From Algoriphagus sp. (GTDB taxonomy: Bacteria > Bacteroidota > Bacteroidia > Cytophagales > Cyclobacteriaceae), in the NCBI GenBank assembly GCA_023653075.1, contig JAMNXQ010000015.1, positions 1-42,312 of the forward strand: a DNA stretch of 42,312 nt, written 5' to 3'. Of the stretch, positions 16,298 through 25,986 are shown piece by piece. How positions within the stretch are numbered: the stretch's first letter is position 1; every line of letters begins with the position of its first letter. A model generated the notes under the pieces. The model saw only the letters and a list, made by a program, of their open reading frames with translations. It was not told where the DNA came from and did no database searches. The translations under genes were made by a program, and so were the position numbers.

Positions 16298-19200
16298 TCA
16301 TGTAGTCAAATCTCTCAATTTTGAGATAAAAGTGGCTACTCAATCCGATTTTGACGAGGTATCAGAAGAAATTCCTGAGCTTGTAAAAACCAGTGTTTCA
16401 GAGTTAATTGACCAGATTTTATCAGAGCTATATCCATCTCATCACCTTTTAGTGATCGATAAATTGGAAATTGACCTGGGATCCTTTCGGCTTGCTGATT
16501 TAAAAAATGAGCTTCTACAAAAATTTAAAGGTGAATTCAGTAATGCCTTTAAACATCACCTTCAATCTTCTTCTACCAAAATTACTTCGGCTGAGGATTT
16601 GCCTTTTGTCATTCTAAATGATTTTATTCGACTTGGTATCCGACCCAATTGGTTGTCGCCTAGTGAAGGGAGTTTTCGTGATCACTTAGCAAAAGCTTTT
16701 TCAAAAAATCCAAAAAAATTCTCAAAGCAGCTAAGAGGGTATTTAAAAAATTCCACCCAAAAAAAGAGGCTGCTGGAGAATTTTTCAGAAGAGATTCTTA
16801 TCCAAACCGTTCTGGTGGACAATCCTCACAAGGAAAAAGCCCCCAACGAAGAAATCGCTCATCTGAAAACATTCTTTAGAGAGCAATACCGGCACTTGGA
16901 TGCGCATTCTGTGTCCATTATGTTTAAAAGCATGGTACTTGATCTGCTTGTAAACCCGAATCGAATCAATCAATTCAGCAGCTTTAGGGCAGCAGTGGTG
17001 GAGTCATTGGAAAACCGATTTGGTTCAGATGTGGCCTCTTCCTACCTATCAGGGATGGATAAATCCTCAAATCTTACTCCTTCTCAAGCTACCAAATCCA
17101 AAACGAGTAACGAAATAGAGGGGGGGCAGCCACTTCCGGGTTTAGGCGTAGGAAGGGATGAATTACTTGAAAAATTTCAATTTTTCTTAGTTCATGGATT
17201 TACGCTGGCTGATAGTAGAAGCTCTTCGTATCGTTTTAGAAATATCAATACCTTATTTGGAGCACTATTAGCTCAAGATTTTGATGGTTTGGTGGCCTTT
17301 TTACTAAAGTATGGAAAGACACAGGCTATCAAAAAACGTTTTCTGGACAGCTTATCACAAGATGCAATTCTGTCATTTTTTTCTAAAGTAGCCCCTCAAA
17401 AAAGAAAACTATTGGAGTGGGTTGTAGATGTATTTGAACAAGTTCAAGAGGAGTATCAACCCATCAACCAGACGCTTATCCAAGTAAAAAAATCGATCAA
17501 CGAAATTACTTTTGAGCTCTTTCTGAATAAAAATTTACAATCCATTTCCGATGAAAATTACCTCCGCCTTTTGTTCAAAAAGACTGCTCTGAAGTATGGA
17601 ATTAGCTACAAAAATCTACTTTTCCTTACCTTAAAATCTATTTCCACCGGCGAAAAAAAGCACAAAATCTATTATTTTAGCCAGACGCTGGGGGTTTTAT
17701 ATGCCAAGGACATCTTAAAAAGGAATGACTACAAATCTATTGACTTGCTCTTGTTTTCAACGAATGAAAAAGAACAAGATTGGAGCACCAATTATCAAAA
17801 CAAAGAGGCGATAATTTCCTTATTTGCTGGCTTGTACCAAGATCAGTATGGAGTAGTTCCTGCTTCTGTAGCGGCTTGGTTACAAACAAAAACGCAGGCT
17901 CTCTCTTTGGCGAGCACTCCTCGACTTTTTGAACTTTGGGAGGAATTTTCTGAAAAGTATTCCCTTCCTCCAGGGGAGCTATTGATTCCAATCCTGTTGG
18001 AAAAGAAATCCAATGCTAGTCTAACCTTAACAACTACTGAATTTAATTTTTGGATTAAGAAATACGGTATTCAAGGTATTTCTCCTACCCAACCAGCAGA
18101 CATAGTGCAGCTCCTGACCTTTTTGCATGCAAATAAGAAAATGGTTTCTGCTGCCACGATTAAAAAAATAGCAATGGGTCTACCCATTGCAGGTGCGATC
18201 AGTAAGCAATTGTTTTTAAAAGTAGCTGAACTTGTTCGTCCTAGTTTGTCAACTGTATTGCCTGGATATTTGCTTTGGATTCAGCAGCTCCTTACTAAAA
18301 ACAAAGCCGAGAGACTGGAGGTAAAATTATATTCTTGGCTTTACCATCAGCTTATTTTACTTCCCCAAAAACAACTTACGTTGGCTTCTCTTAAAGAAAA
18401 GGCAGAAGAATTTTTGAGTTTGAATGAGCGAGTTGTACCTGGTGAGGAAGTAAAACTACCTTCTTTAAAAGCCAAAATGCCACAGGTTCAAAAAAGGAGA
18501 CTTAAGAATAATTCAGCAAAGTTGGTGGCAAGGATCTTTGGAATTCTTGGTATTGAAGAAGTATATGGGATATTTTCAGAAGCAAAGCGATACGATGAGG
18601 AGATTTTACTCAAACTTTTGACTTCAAAATATGCCAAGTCATTTTATCAGTTGGTGCAGATACATCGGTACGATCCCGAATTTCAAGACACCATCTTGGT
18701 TCAGTCACCGAAGTGGCTTAAAAAACAATTTTTGGACTTTTTAATCCACTATTCCTCATTTGATTGGAATGCGAGTATCGCTGATTTTACCAGCTATTTT
18801 GAAGAAACCAAATGGGTAAAATTGGAAGGGTCGGCCTTGGAAAGTTTCCTTGAAAAAATTCTTTGGAAGGAAATTTTTGAAGGAGGATCCTTTGCTAGAG
18901 ATGAGGTAGTTTTGGAATTTTTAGGCAATGCATGGGATGCTCAGTTGATTGCTGACAAGTTTTGGAAAGACCTACAGGCATACAGCCAAAAAAGAGATCA
19001 GCAAAAGGATCTCAAAAACACGAAGGACTTTTCAAATTTTGCTGCACTTGAACAAGCAGACGGTTTTGCATCCTTCATTTCGCGTAGTGGTTTTAAGAAA
19101 GAGGAGTTCTCTATTTTACCTATACTTGAAAGCTTGGTTTACGAGGGCACCTTTCCTGTTGCGCATACATTTGCAGGCAGTTCCCCAGAGGAATTTAGCG

Positions 19201-21125
19201 ACTACATTTCAAGATTGGCTTTAGACAATAAAAACGAATTCTTAAATTTCTTTGCTACCATCCGTCATCCTTATTTAAGTCGAAGATTTTTCAATTTATT
19301 GAAGTACAAGGATTTAGTTGTATTGGTAAAGGAGAAACACAAGCGAGCTGGTTTAGCGATTTCGGTTGACCAGGTGGAAAAAATACTTAAAATATATAGT
19401 GTTCAAGACCAAGTAAAAATCGAGTTTTTTTTGCGAGCCTGGTTGGTCTTTCTTTTTCATTCATCTACACTTCAAAGGTCTGCCGCATCCCTTGCGGTAG
19501 AGGTAGGAGAACTCTTGGTAGAAGAAGGGATTTTGGAAAAAAGTAAAGTAGACCCCTCTTCTGCGTTTCCTCAATTGGCAAAACTTTTTGTCTGGAAGGA
19601 CGAAGAAAAAAACCATTTTTTTGAACAGGCTGGGGGTTGGGTGGCAGTAGCTACTCCATCAGCTCCAATTTTAGAATTGACTACGGATGATCAAATCTAT
19701 TCCTATTTTAACCAAATGGATGATCCAATTTTAAAGGACTTAAAAGGTAAGTTGTTCTTTAAGAATTGGTTGAATTCTTTTTTTGATTTGGCATCGATAA
19801 GTGTTCTAAAAGCTTTTGTAGAGGTATTCAAAAATAGTTTTTATGAAAATAGCTACAGTTTAGCTAGGAAGAGAGAACTGTTTTTTAAGCGCTTTTTTCA
19901 ATTGAAAGATGGGTATAGCTCTTTCCAGGAGGCCTTTCGTGCTAGTCCTCAAGTTTGGGCTGAGTTCCGACAGAATAGCCCCGCCTTTTTCGAGCAATAT
20001 GCTCAAGAAGCTGCGTCAAAACCGAGGCAAATGAGCTTTATGGAGCTCCTCCAATTTTACCTAGCCTACGGAGTGCTTCCTAAGGAAGAAGGAAGTTTGC
20101 AAGCCTTTGCCTTGAAGTTAATGGAATTAAATGGTGCAGAATTGACAAAGTTGAGAGGTATTTTTCTTGCGAGTTTGTCAGATTCTAGGAAGAAAAAAAA
20201 TCTAATTAGCTTGCTTAGGTATGTGGATGAGAAATGGTTTTTTAGCCTTTTACATCCCAAACTTTACTCAGAGCTGGGTAAGTTGGTGGAGGAAGTAAGG
20301 ATAAGGACCGGAAGTAATTTTTACGCAGATTTACGCATCCAAAATCCTGTAGATAGAATCCTATTTTTTGCGGATAGTTTATCCAAAATGGGTTCTTCTA
20401 GCAAGCATTTGGTAGAACTTCTACTGCCTATTTTTGAGCAATGGGTGGATTCTAAAAGTACAGCTGTGATCATTTCTATGTTTAAGGATAAAGATCAAAA
20501 AGCTGAAGTTTTAGTCATGCTCCAACATGCGAGTAGGAAGGTAAAGAAGGCATTAGAGGGGGGGATTGAAAAAAAGAAAGAAGAGGAGCAGCCAGTTGTC
20601 GAGCCCGAAGAAGTAAACCTGGGGGAGGGTGTAAGCATCTCCAATGCCGGCATGATTCTTTGCTGGCCTTTCTTTGGTCGATTTTTTGCGGCAGTAGGAT
20701 TGGTTGAGCAGGGTAAATTTAAGGGGCAGCAGGCAGAAGAAAGAGCGGTTCAATTACTACAGTACCTTGCCACAGGATTGACCTCTTTTGAAGAATGGGA
20801 TTTGAGTTTAAATAAGGTTTTATGTGGGGTTCCGATGAATATGCCCATCTCTCCAAATCTAGAAATTACGGTAGAGGAGGAGGAATTGGTGAAGAAATTG
20901 ATCAATGGTACTATATTTAATTGGGAGAAAATGCGTGGTACAAGATTGGAGACTTTTAGAGAAACTTTCTTCATGCGTCAAGGGATGCTTTACGAAAAAG
21001 ACAACAGGTGGGAGTTGTTCGTGGATCGAAAAGCGTACGATGTGTTGATGGATACCTTGACTTGGAATATTTCTATGATAAATTTAAGCTGGATGAAGAA
21101 AAGATTAAATGTTCAATGGAAATGA
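16290..21125 (+). CDS. Contractile injection system tape-measure protein (CIS_TMP, Afp14/Pvc14-like)
   Basis: A 1611-residue, Lys/Glu/Leu-rich, largely helical protein expected to lie in the tube lumen and set its length. The CIS_TMP N-terminus is clear (residues about 1-75: VVKSLNFEIKV, then LLVIDKLEIDLGSF). So is the conserved C-terminal block from about residue 1443 (SNAGMILCWPFFGRFF) to the end (NISMINLSWMKKRLNVQW). An acidic/basic linker (about residues 1415-1440) separates this block from the helical body. The conserved end confirms the reading frame to 21125, so the overlapping ATPase must start near 21116-21122. The protein is long for the family, which predicts a long particle. Confidence 0.92.
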   Translation: MANHVVKSLNFEIKVATQSDFDEVSEEIPELVKTSVSELIDQILSELYPSHHLLVIDKLEIDLGSFRLADLKNELLQKFKGEFSNAFKHHLQSSSTKITSAEDLPFVILNDFIRLGIRPNWLSPSEGSFRDHLAKAFSKNPKKFSKQLRGYLKNSTQKKRLLENFSEEILIQTVLVDNPHKEKAPNEEIAHLKTFFREQYRHLDAHSVSIMFKSMVLDLLVNPNRINQFSSFRAAVVESLENRFGSDVASSYLSGMDKSSNLTPSQATKSKTSNEIEGGQPLPGLGVGRDELLEKFQFFLVHGFTLADSRSSSYRFRNINTLFGALLAQDFDGLVAFLLKYGKTQAIKKRFLDSLSQDAILSFFSKVAPQKRKLLEWVVDVFEQVQEEYQPINQTLIQVKKSINEITFELFLNKNLQSISDENYLRLLFKKTALKYGISYKNLLFLTLKSISTGEKKHKIYYFSQTLGVLYAKDILKRNDYKSIDLLLFSTNEKEQDWSTNYQNKEAIISLFAGLYQDQYGVVPASVAAWLQTKTQALSLASTPRLFELWEEFSEKYSLPPGELLIPILLEKKSNASLTLTTTEFNFWIKKYGIQGISPTQPADIVQLLTFLHANKKMVSAATIKKIAMGLPIAGAISKQLFLKVAELVRPSLSTVLPGYLLWIQQLLTKNKAERLEVKLYSWLYHQLILLPQKQLTLASLKEKAEEFLSLNERVVPGEEVKLPSLKAKMPQVQKRRLKNNSAKLVARIFGILGIEEVYGIFSEAKRYDEEILLKLLTSKYAKSFYQLVQIHRYDPEFQDTILVQSPKWLKKQFLDFLIHYSSFDWNASIADFTSYFEETKWVKLEGSALESFLEKILWKEIFEGGSFARDEVVLEFLGNAWDAQLIADKFWKDLQAYSQKRDQQKDLKNTKDFSNFAALEQADGFASFISRSGFKKEEFSILPILESLVYEGTFPVAHTFAGSSPEEFSDYISRLALDNKNEFLNFFATIRHPYLSRRFFNLLKYKDLVVLVKEKHKRAGLAISVDQVEKILKIYSVQDQVKIEFFLRAWLVFLFHSSTLQRSAASLAVEVGELLVEEGILEKSKVDPSSAFPQLAKLFVWKDEEKNHFFEQAGGWVAVATPSAPILELTTDDQIYSYFNQMDDPILKDLKGKLFFKNWLNSFFDLASISVLKAFVEVFKNSFYENSYSLARKRELFFKRFFQLKDGYSSFQEAFRASPQVWAEFRQNSPAFFEQYAQEAASKPRQMSFMELLQFYLAYGVLPKEEGSLQAFALKLMELNGAELTKLRGIFLASLSDSRKKKNLISLLRYVDEKWFFSLLHPKLYSELGKLVEEVRIRTGSNFYADLRIQNPVDRILFFADSLSKMGSSSKHLVELLLPIFEQWVDSKSTAVIISMFKDKDQKAEVLVMLQHASRKVKKALEGGIEKKKEEEQPVVEPEEVNLGEGVSISNAGMILCWPFFGRFFAAVGLVEQGKFKGQQAEERAVQLLQYLATGLTSFEEWDLSLNKVLCGVPMNMPISPNLEITVEEEELVKKLINGTIFNWEKMRGTRLETFRETFFMRQGMLYEKDNRWELFVDRKAYDVLMDTLTWNISMINLSWMKKRLNVQWK

Positions 21126-22465
21126 AAACTAGTACAGATAAGTTGATACAGCCCATTCTGCAGGACCTGGTCTGGCTAGAAACCATTCTTGATCTGCGGA
21201 TGAGCACCTATTTTGAGGAGACGAGTCCTGATTTTCAATTTCCAGAGCCTCCAAAATGGGCAGGTGAACCTAATCCATATTCGGAATTTGTAACTAAGTA
21301 TGCCTTGGATCTACAGGAGCGAGTGATTCTCTTGATGAGTATGGTTCCTTTGCTTAGCCCCCAAACCTTTGATTGTTTTTTTATACAAAACAAATCTATT
21401 GGAAGGCCATTTTCGGAATTCGGAGGCGTGGAAGCAAGGTCTCATAAAGGCTTTATTCCTACTGTTGAGACTGTCAATTTTGTTTTGAATGGAAAGGATT
21501 TGTTGCAAAGACTTGATTTATACAAGGTCTTTTCAGAAGAACATTTCTTTTCAAAGCACCAGATCCTTTCCCTAAAAAGGAACGCTGAAAACGAATCTTT
21601 TTGGTCCAATAGCCTCCAGATTAATGAAGATTTTTTTTACCACCTTATATCTGGAGAAAAGATTTCTCCCAAATTTTCCTCACAGTTTCCAGCCAAAGAG
21701 CTGACTACTCAATTGCAAATCGATGATTTGGTTTTGAACAAGCAATTGATGGATGAACTAGGGTTGATTTTAAATTGGATTAAGTATAGGGAGGAAATTA
21801 AGTCCTCGGCGAACCTGCGTAAAAGCTTTAGAACAGGGTATAGAGCCTTGTTTTATGGTCCTCCAGGTACGGGTAAATCGCTTACGGCGGCCATTCTTGG
21901 AAAAAACAATGACTTGCCTGTTTACCGAATCGATTTGTCTCAAGTAGTTTCTAAGTATATCGGCGAAACTGAAAAAAACCTTTCTAGGTTGTTGGATGTA
22001 GCGGAGCATAAAAACTGGGTTCTGTTTTTTGATGAGGCGGACTCACTTTTTTCCAAGCGTACTGAAATCAATGATTCGAAGGATAAGTATGCCAATCAAG
22101 GAACTTCCTACTTGCTGCAACGATTGGAAGAATACGATGGCTTGGTGATCTTGGCTACCAACCTTCGGCCCAATATTGATCGAGCATTTGTCAGGAGATT
22201 CCAATCTATTTTGTACTTCAACCTACCTTCAGTAGAGGATAGAATCAAACTTTGGGAAAATGCACTTAAAAATTTCAGTTTAGCATCGGATGTTTCCATT
22301 AAAAAATTGTCTGAGAAATATGAGATTTCAGGTGCCGCTATTAGCAATGCCATCCAATTTTCCTGGTTGAGTTCCAAGCGAGATCAACGAAGTGAAATTA
22401 CGTCACTGGACCTTGAAGCTGGTATCTTACGAGAAATGGCTAAAGAAGGTAGAGCAGGAAAATAG
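21122..22465 (+). CDS. AAA+ ATPase of the injection system (Afp15/Pvc15-like)
   Basis: A 447-residue ATPase needed for assembly, and perhaps cargo loading, in Afp/PVC. Residues about 1-210 form an N-terminal regulatory domain. The AAA+ core has Walker A GPPGTGKS (about 246-253), Walker B FFDEAD (D about 304), a sensor-1 region LATNLRP and arginines in AFVRRF. The frame is open upstream to 21008, but that part lies inside the conserved end of the tape-measure gene. I chose ATG 21122, which forms an ATGA overlap with the tape-measure TGA; ATG 21116 is equally possible. It is the last recognisable particle gene, and 104 bases follow before the next gene. Confidence 0.93.
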   Translation: MKTSTDKLIQPILQDLVWLETILDLRMSTYFEETSPDFQFPEPPKWAGEPNPYSEFVTKYALDLQERVILLMSMVPLLSPQTFDCFFIQNKSIGRPFSEFGGVEARSHKGFIPTVETVNFVLNGKDLLQRLDLYKVFSEEHFFSKHQILSLKRNAENESFWSNSLQINEDFFYHLISGEKISPKFSSQFPAKELTTQLQIDDLVLNKQLMDELGLILNWIKYREEIKSSANLRKSFRTGYRALFYGPPGTGKSLTAAILGKNNDLPVYRIDLSQVVSKYIGETEKNLSRLLDVAEHKNWVLFFDEADSLFSKRTEINDSKDKYANQGTSYLLQRLEEYDGLVILATNLRPNIDRAFVRRFQSILYFNLPSVEDRIKLWENALKNFSLASDVSIKKLSEKYEISGAAISNAIQFSWLSSKRDQRSEITSLDLEAGILREMAKEGRAGK

Positions 22466-22466
22466 G

Positions 22467-22491
22467 GATTGCTTGCAATCAAAGTTGATTG
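22467..22491 (+). other. Overlapping small hairpins after the ATPase gene
   Basis: GATTG-cttg-CAATC (22467-22480) and CAATCAA-ag-TTGATTG (22476-22491) share the same CAATC arm, so only one can form at a time. No T-run follows, so neither is a standard terminator. A role in mRNA stability or in separating the particle operon from the next cassette is possible. Confidence 0.35.
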
Positions 22492-22569
22492 TAGGGAGTG
22501 GATTTTCCCAAAGAAATCTTAGATTGAAGGAAATTTCGATAAGTAAGTCACCTGATAATTTAAAGTAGA

Positions 22570-23658
22570 ATGTTTGATTATTGCTATTGGCCAGAAGGTC
22601 TGGAAATCGAACTCAATAAGCAACTAGACAACTTTCATCACCAGGCCCAACTCTTTATTGATGGGCAGGTATTTATGGCTTTGGCCAACAAAATACTCAA
22701 AGCCCAAGTGGCTGGGAAATACTTTGAATTGATCATTTTACTTCCAAAGGGATACCGGACCCTCGAAAATGCAAACCTCTTTCACCGGATCACCCAAGCA
22801 GGTGCCAAAGTAGGAATTATTGAAATTACTGTATTTGATGAAGGTTTCGAACAGTTCGCTATTTTTGATAACCGACTGTATTACAGCAATAAACGTTTGG
22901 AAGGGGAGGTGGATTTTGCAGATTTATTTTTCAAAAAACATCAGGATTTTGAGAGTTTAATGGAGAGTAGCCGGTTGGTCAACTCGTATTCTCAAGAAAT
23001 CAAATTAAGTTTTACGGCTGAAAAGTATTTTGCTACCAAGGGGGAGGAGCTAAGTATTTTCTGGGAGGCAACCAATGCCAATTCCAATATACTGACTCCA
23101 GGCAATAAAATGCTTGACTCACAAGGGGAAGAGCGAATCACCATCGAGGAGGATACTTTTCTAACAATTACCTCCAAAAATGAAAAAAGTAAAACTTCTT
23201 TGTCTATTTTTATTAAGTGTTTGGAAATCGAGCATTTAAAGTTTTCAGTTTCCATTTTCAATAAAGAAATTGACGATTATGTACCCATAGAGTCTGTTTC
23301 AAAAAACAATGAACTATTCGCAGTTTACTTGAGTGATGTGGTCAAAATTGAATGGGTTTGTAAACCAGGAACTACTTTAATTGAATCACGGCTAGGGAGG
23401 TTAAACAACATTGGATTTCACAATTTTGTCTGCTTGGAAAAATCAAGTTTAAACTTTGAAATGCATTACTTAAACACGGTAACAAGTAAGGAAGTCCACT
23501 TTTACCCAGTAAGCAAGTATAGTGCTCGATTTGAGGAAGAAGAAAACCAGGATATCGCAAAGCAGATGCGTAAAGGCAGGAAAAGAAAAGAGGAACAACC
23601 ATCAGAAAAAGAAACCTTTTTATCCAAAGTGTTTTCACTATTTAGATTAAAAAATTAG
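22570..23658 (+). CDS. PLD-like plus Ig-like protein, first gene of the envelope cassette
   Basis: A 362-residue protein of no family I can name firmly. Residues about 1-130 have the rhythm of a phospholipase-D-like half: an ALANKILKAQ helix, FELIILLPKG strand, RITQAGAKVGIIE, then FAIFDNRLYYSNKRL. In active PLDs the last part would carry HxK, which is absent. Residues about 150-225 look like an Ig-type sandwich (FATKGEELSIFWEATNAN, then EDTFLTITS and SLSIFIKCLEI), followed by a second beta domain. The C-terminus has a very basic linker (RKGRKRKEE) and an amphipathic tail (FLSKVFSLFRLKN). It has no signal peptide, so it is probably cytoplasmic, perhaps at the membrane face. The next gene starts after one base. 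Confidence 0.6.
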   Translation: MFDYCYWPEGLEIELNKQLDNFHHQAQLFIDGQVFMALANKILKAQVAGKYFELIILLPKGYRTLENANLFHRITQAGAKVGIIEITVFDEGFEQFAIFDNRLYYSNKRLEGEVDFADLFFKKHQDFESLMESSRLVNSYSQEIKLSFTAEKYFATKGEELSIFWEATNANSNILTPGNKMLDSQGEERITIEEDTFLTITSKNEKSKTSLSIFIKCLEIEHLKFSVSIFNKEIDDYVPIESVSKNNELFAVYLSDVVKIEWVCKPGTTLIESRLGRLNNIGFHNFVCLEKSSLNFEMHYLNTVTSKEVHFYPVSKYSARFEEEENQDIAKQMRKGRKRKEEQPSEKETFLSKVFSLFRLKN

Positions 23659-23659
23659 A

Positions 23660-24733
23660 ATGGGATTAAGTGCTTTCTTTTTATTTTGTTCGGGTGTGAG
23701 CAAATCGGTTTTGGACAAATGTCCAGATACCGAAAAGGTAAAGCACGTGAGTATAGGCGCCTCAGTTCTATTTACGGGTATTCTGGCTATGCTTTCTTCC
23801 TATTTTGCCTTTAGCCTAATCTTCCAAGGTTCATACATAACCTTTTTCCTTGCCTTTTTTTGGGGATTGATCATCTTCAATCTCGACCGGTACATTGTGG
23901 CGACGCTGCGAAAGAAGGGGGATTTTTGGAGAGAAGTCATTCAGATAAGTCCCCGTTTATTTTTATCTACCTTGATTGCATTGGTGGTTTCCAAACCCTT
24001 GGAGCTTCAGCTTTTTAAGTCTGAAATTGATGAAAAACTCAACGAACAGGTCGTTTCGCGCGTTGCGCTTGCTGAAAAGGAATATTTCACAGCCATTGCC
24101 AACATAGATGAGGAAAAAAAGAAGTTGGATGTACAACTTCGAGAGTTTTTTGATTTGAAAGAGTTTTATTACCAAGAATACAAATGCGAGTGTGACGGTA
24201 CCTGTGGTACGGGCCAATACGGTAGTGGAAAGGAATGTGAACGTAAGCAAAAGAAATACGAAGATTTTATTAAAGAATATGAAACCAAAGAGGTTGATAT
24301 TCGAGAGAGTAAAATGGCACTAGAAAAAAGTAAGGGAGAGCAATTAACCTTGTTTCAAGAAGACAAAGAAAATATAAAGGCTAACTTTTCCTTGGGACTT
24401 CTTTCTAGACTGCAGGCTTTGCATAGTTTAGAAAGCTGGGCGCCATGGACCATTACCTTGATGATTCTTTTTGTTGAAATTGCACCCGTCTTAACTAAAT
24501 TATTTTCCTCTAAGGGACCTTACGATGATTTTTTAGCCTTAGAAGAAAATAACTTTAAAATGGAATACATCAATAACATGTACCAAACGGGACAGCAAGT
24601 GGAGCAAGGGTATTCCAGTAAGTTAAGGGAGGTTCAGAGCATCAAGAAGGAGCTCATCTCAGACAAGCAAAAGAAAGTACAAGACCTCTACCGAGACTTA
24701 GGGAGAGAGATAACTAAACAGATAAACAAGTGA
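23660..24733 (+). CDS. DUF4407 inner-membrane protein with coiled coil
   Basis: A 357-residue member of the DUF4407 family. The start GLSAFFLFCSGVSKSVLDKC is typical. Two hydrophobic segments lie near residues 30-75, joined to NLDRYIVATLRKKG. A third lies near 95-113 and a fourth near 255-275, after a long charged coiled coil (about 120-240). A Cys-rich stretch within the coil, CECDGTCGTG...C (about 175-195), could bind metal or form disulfides and is a family trait. A second coiled coil ends the protein. Function of the family is unknown. The stop overlaps the next gene's start (GTGA, 24730-24733), indicating coupled translation. Confidence 0.85.
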   Translation: MGLSAFFLFCSGVSKSVLDKCPDTEKVKHVSIGASVLFTGILAMLSSYFAFSLIFQGSYITFFLAFFWGLIIFNLDRYIVATLRKKGDFWREVIQISPRLFLSTLIALVVSKPLELQLFKSEIDEKLNEQVVSRVALAEKEYFTAIANIDEEKKKLDVQLREFFDLKEFYYQEYKCECDGTCGTGQYGSGKECERKQKKYEDFIKEYETKEVDIRESKMALEKSKGEQLTLFQEDKENIKANFSLGLLSRLQALHSLESWAPWTITLMILFVEIAPVLTKLFSSKGPYDDFLALEENNFKMEYINNMYQTGQQVEQGYSSKLREVQSIKKELISDKQKKVQDLYRDLGREITKQINK

Positions 24734-25986
24734 TTTACTCGATAAAAAGAAGTCTGTCGATGATTGGATGCTGGTTTTTTGTACTAGGATCCCTACAGGC
24801 CAAAGAGTTAGCCCATTTGTCTGGCCCTCAAGTCACTCAAAGTGACACCGTATTTACTCAAATTTTTAGCTCAGAAAGTGAATTAAGCCTTTTCATAGCA
24901 GAGGAGTTGAAAATTACCGAATCGATCACATCCTTGAACAAGGAGGAGGTGGATAGCCTTCATCTGTTGTTGAATACCACAAAGCAGCTTCTCATTTCAA
25001 AAGCAGATCTGGTAAAGTTCTTAGGGTATTCGGTGACCCGTCCCGAGACGAAGCTAATTCTGGGCCAGGGAGTTGAACTTTCCCCCAAAACTAGAGTCCA
25101 ACGTCTTGAATTGGATGCCATTAAAGGAGATTCTTTCACGCTAAACTATGTAGTAGAGGAGGGGATAGGCAATGCGGCATACATAGAAGTATTGCTCAAT
25201 CAAGTAAGGGTTGCAAAATCTTTAACTGCAAAGCGAGGAAAGAAAGTCAACTTGGAATTTGTTGCCAGTGAAACAGGTGTCGTAGAAATTGTTTTGCGGA
25301 GCATGGGCCCTTTCGATGAGAAAGGAAATATTGAAGTTCATGTGACCCCTCGAACCGAACAGGTTGAGTTAAAAAAAATCACAAGTCCCAAAATAAGAAA
25401 AGAGATTGTGGATGCAATCGTTGCGGATACGCTTTACCTAACGGTGGTGGACGAGCAGGCAAAGCTCACCCACAGAGCGAATCTTAAAGGCAATTCGGTG
25501 CTGCAGAAGCAGCTAGATTTTGGGGCTGAGGACGAAGTTCTCGGCTTTGCAGTGTTCTTTTTTCCTTATGGAGATAAGGACAATTTACAAATTTCAAGAA
25601 GAGAAACTTATAGAGAAGACCCTTTGGAAGATTTTTCGATGAAGGAATTGATTGGAAAATCGTTTACTTACCTTCCCGAATACGACTTTCCTGAGCTAGC
25701 TATTTCAATTACCGATGCTCAGCGCAAGGTGATTTGGTCCAATGGGAGCTATCCTGCCCCAGAGAAATGGAAAATAAGTCCAAATAGTAAAGCCAATTAT
25801 GCATTTTTCCAATCCAAAGAAAAGTTAGCAGGAGGTACAATTCAAATGAAGTTCTCCAATATCTCCGAACTGTATGATCTGGATTTTGGATTAAAAATTA
25901 TTAAGCTCATCGTTAAAAATTTCGCAGTAAAGCAAGAAGTGGATGTGGAAGAATTCGAGGAGACTATATTATTAACCATACTATGA
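24730..25986 (+). CDS. Secreted periplasmic beta-rich protein of the envelope cassette
   Basis: Not recognised. The 418-residue product starts with a GTG that overlaps the previous stop, followed by a signal peptide (basic KR, hydrophobic core MIGCWFFVLGSLQA; likely cleavage near residue 24). A helical region (about 45-100) is followed by a beta-sandwich-like domain (about 120-215, with AIKGDSFTLNYVVEEG and FVASETGVVEIVLRSMG) and a second beta-rich region to the end. There is no C-terminal membrane helix and no type IX sorting domain, so the periplasm is the likely location. It overlaps the next gene by 4 bases (ATGA, 25983-25986). Its neighbours suggest it bridges membrane proteins in a complex. 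Confidence 0.65.
   Translation: MIYSIKRSLSMIGCWFFVLGSLQAKELAHLSGPQVTQSDTVFTQIFSSESELSLFIAEELKITESITSLNKEEVDSLHLLLNTTKQLLISKADLVKFLGYSVTRPETKLILGQGVELSPKTRVQRLELDAIKGDSFTLNYVVEEGIGNAAYIEVLLNQVRVAKSLTAKRGKKVNLEFVASETGVVEIVLRSMGPFDEKGNIEVHVTPRTEQVELKKITSPKIRKEIVDAIVADTLYLTVVDEQAKLTHRANLKGNSVLQKQLDFGAEDEVLGFAVFFFPYGDKDNLQISRRETYREDPLEDFSMKELIGKSFTYLPEYDFPELAISITDAQRKVIWSNGSYPAPEKWKISPNSKANYAFFQSKEKLAGGTIQMKFSNISELYDLDFGLKIIKLIVKNFAVKQEVDVEEFEETILLTIL

Noticed and set aside
18949..19224. 91-residue plus-strand frame inside the tape-measure gene
   Set aside because: It is a Lys/Arg/Leu-rich alternative frame of a long helical protein gene, with no independent support.
21008..21121. Upstream extension of the AAA+ ATPase frame
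   Set aside because: This part overlaps the conserved C-terminal end of the tape-measure protein in another frame. An ATG at 21122 (or 21116) gives the normal ATPase N-terminus and a typical ATGA overlap.
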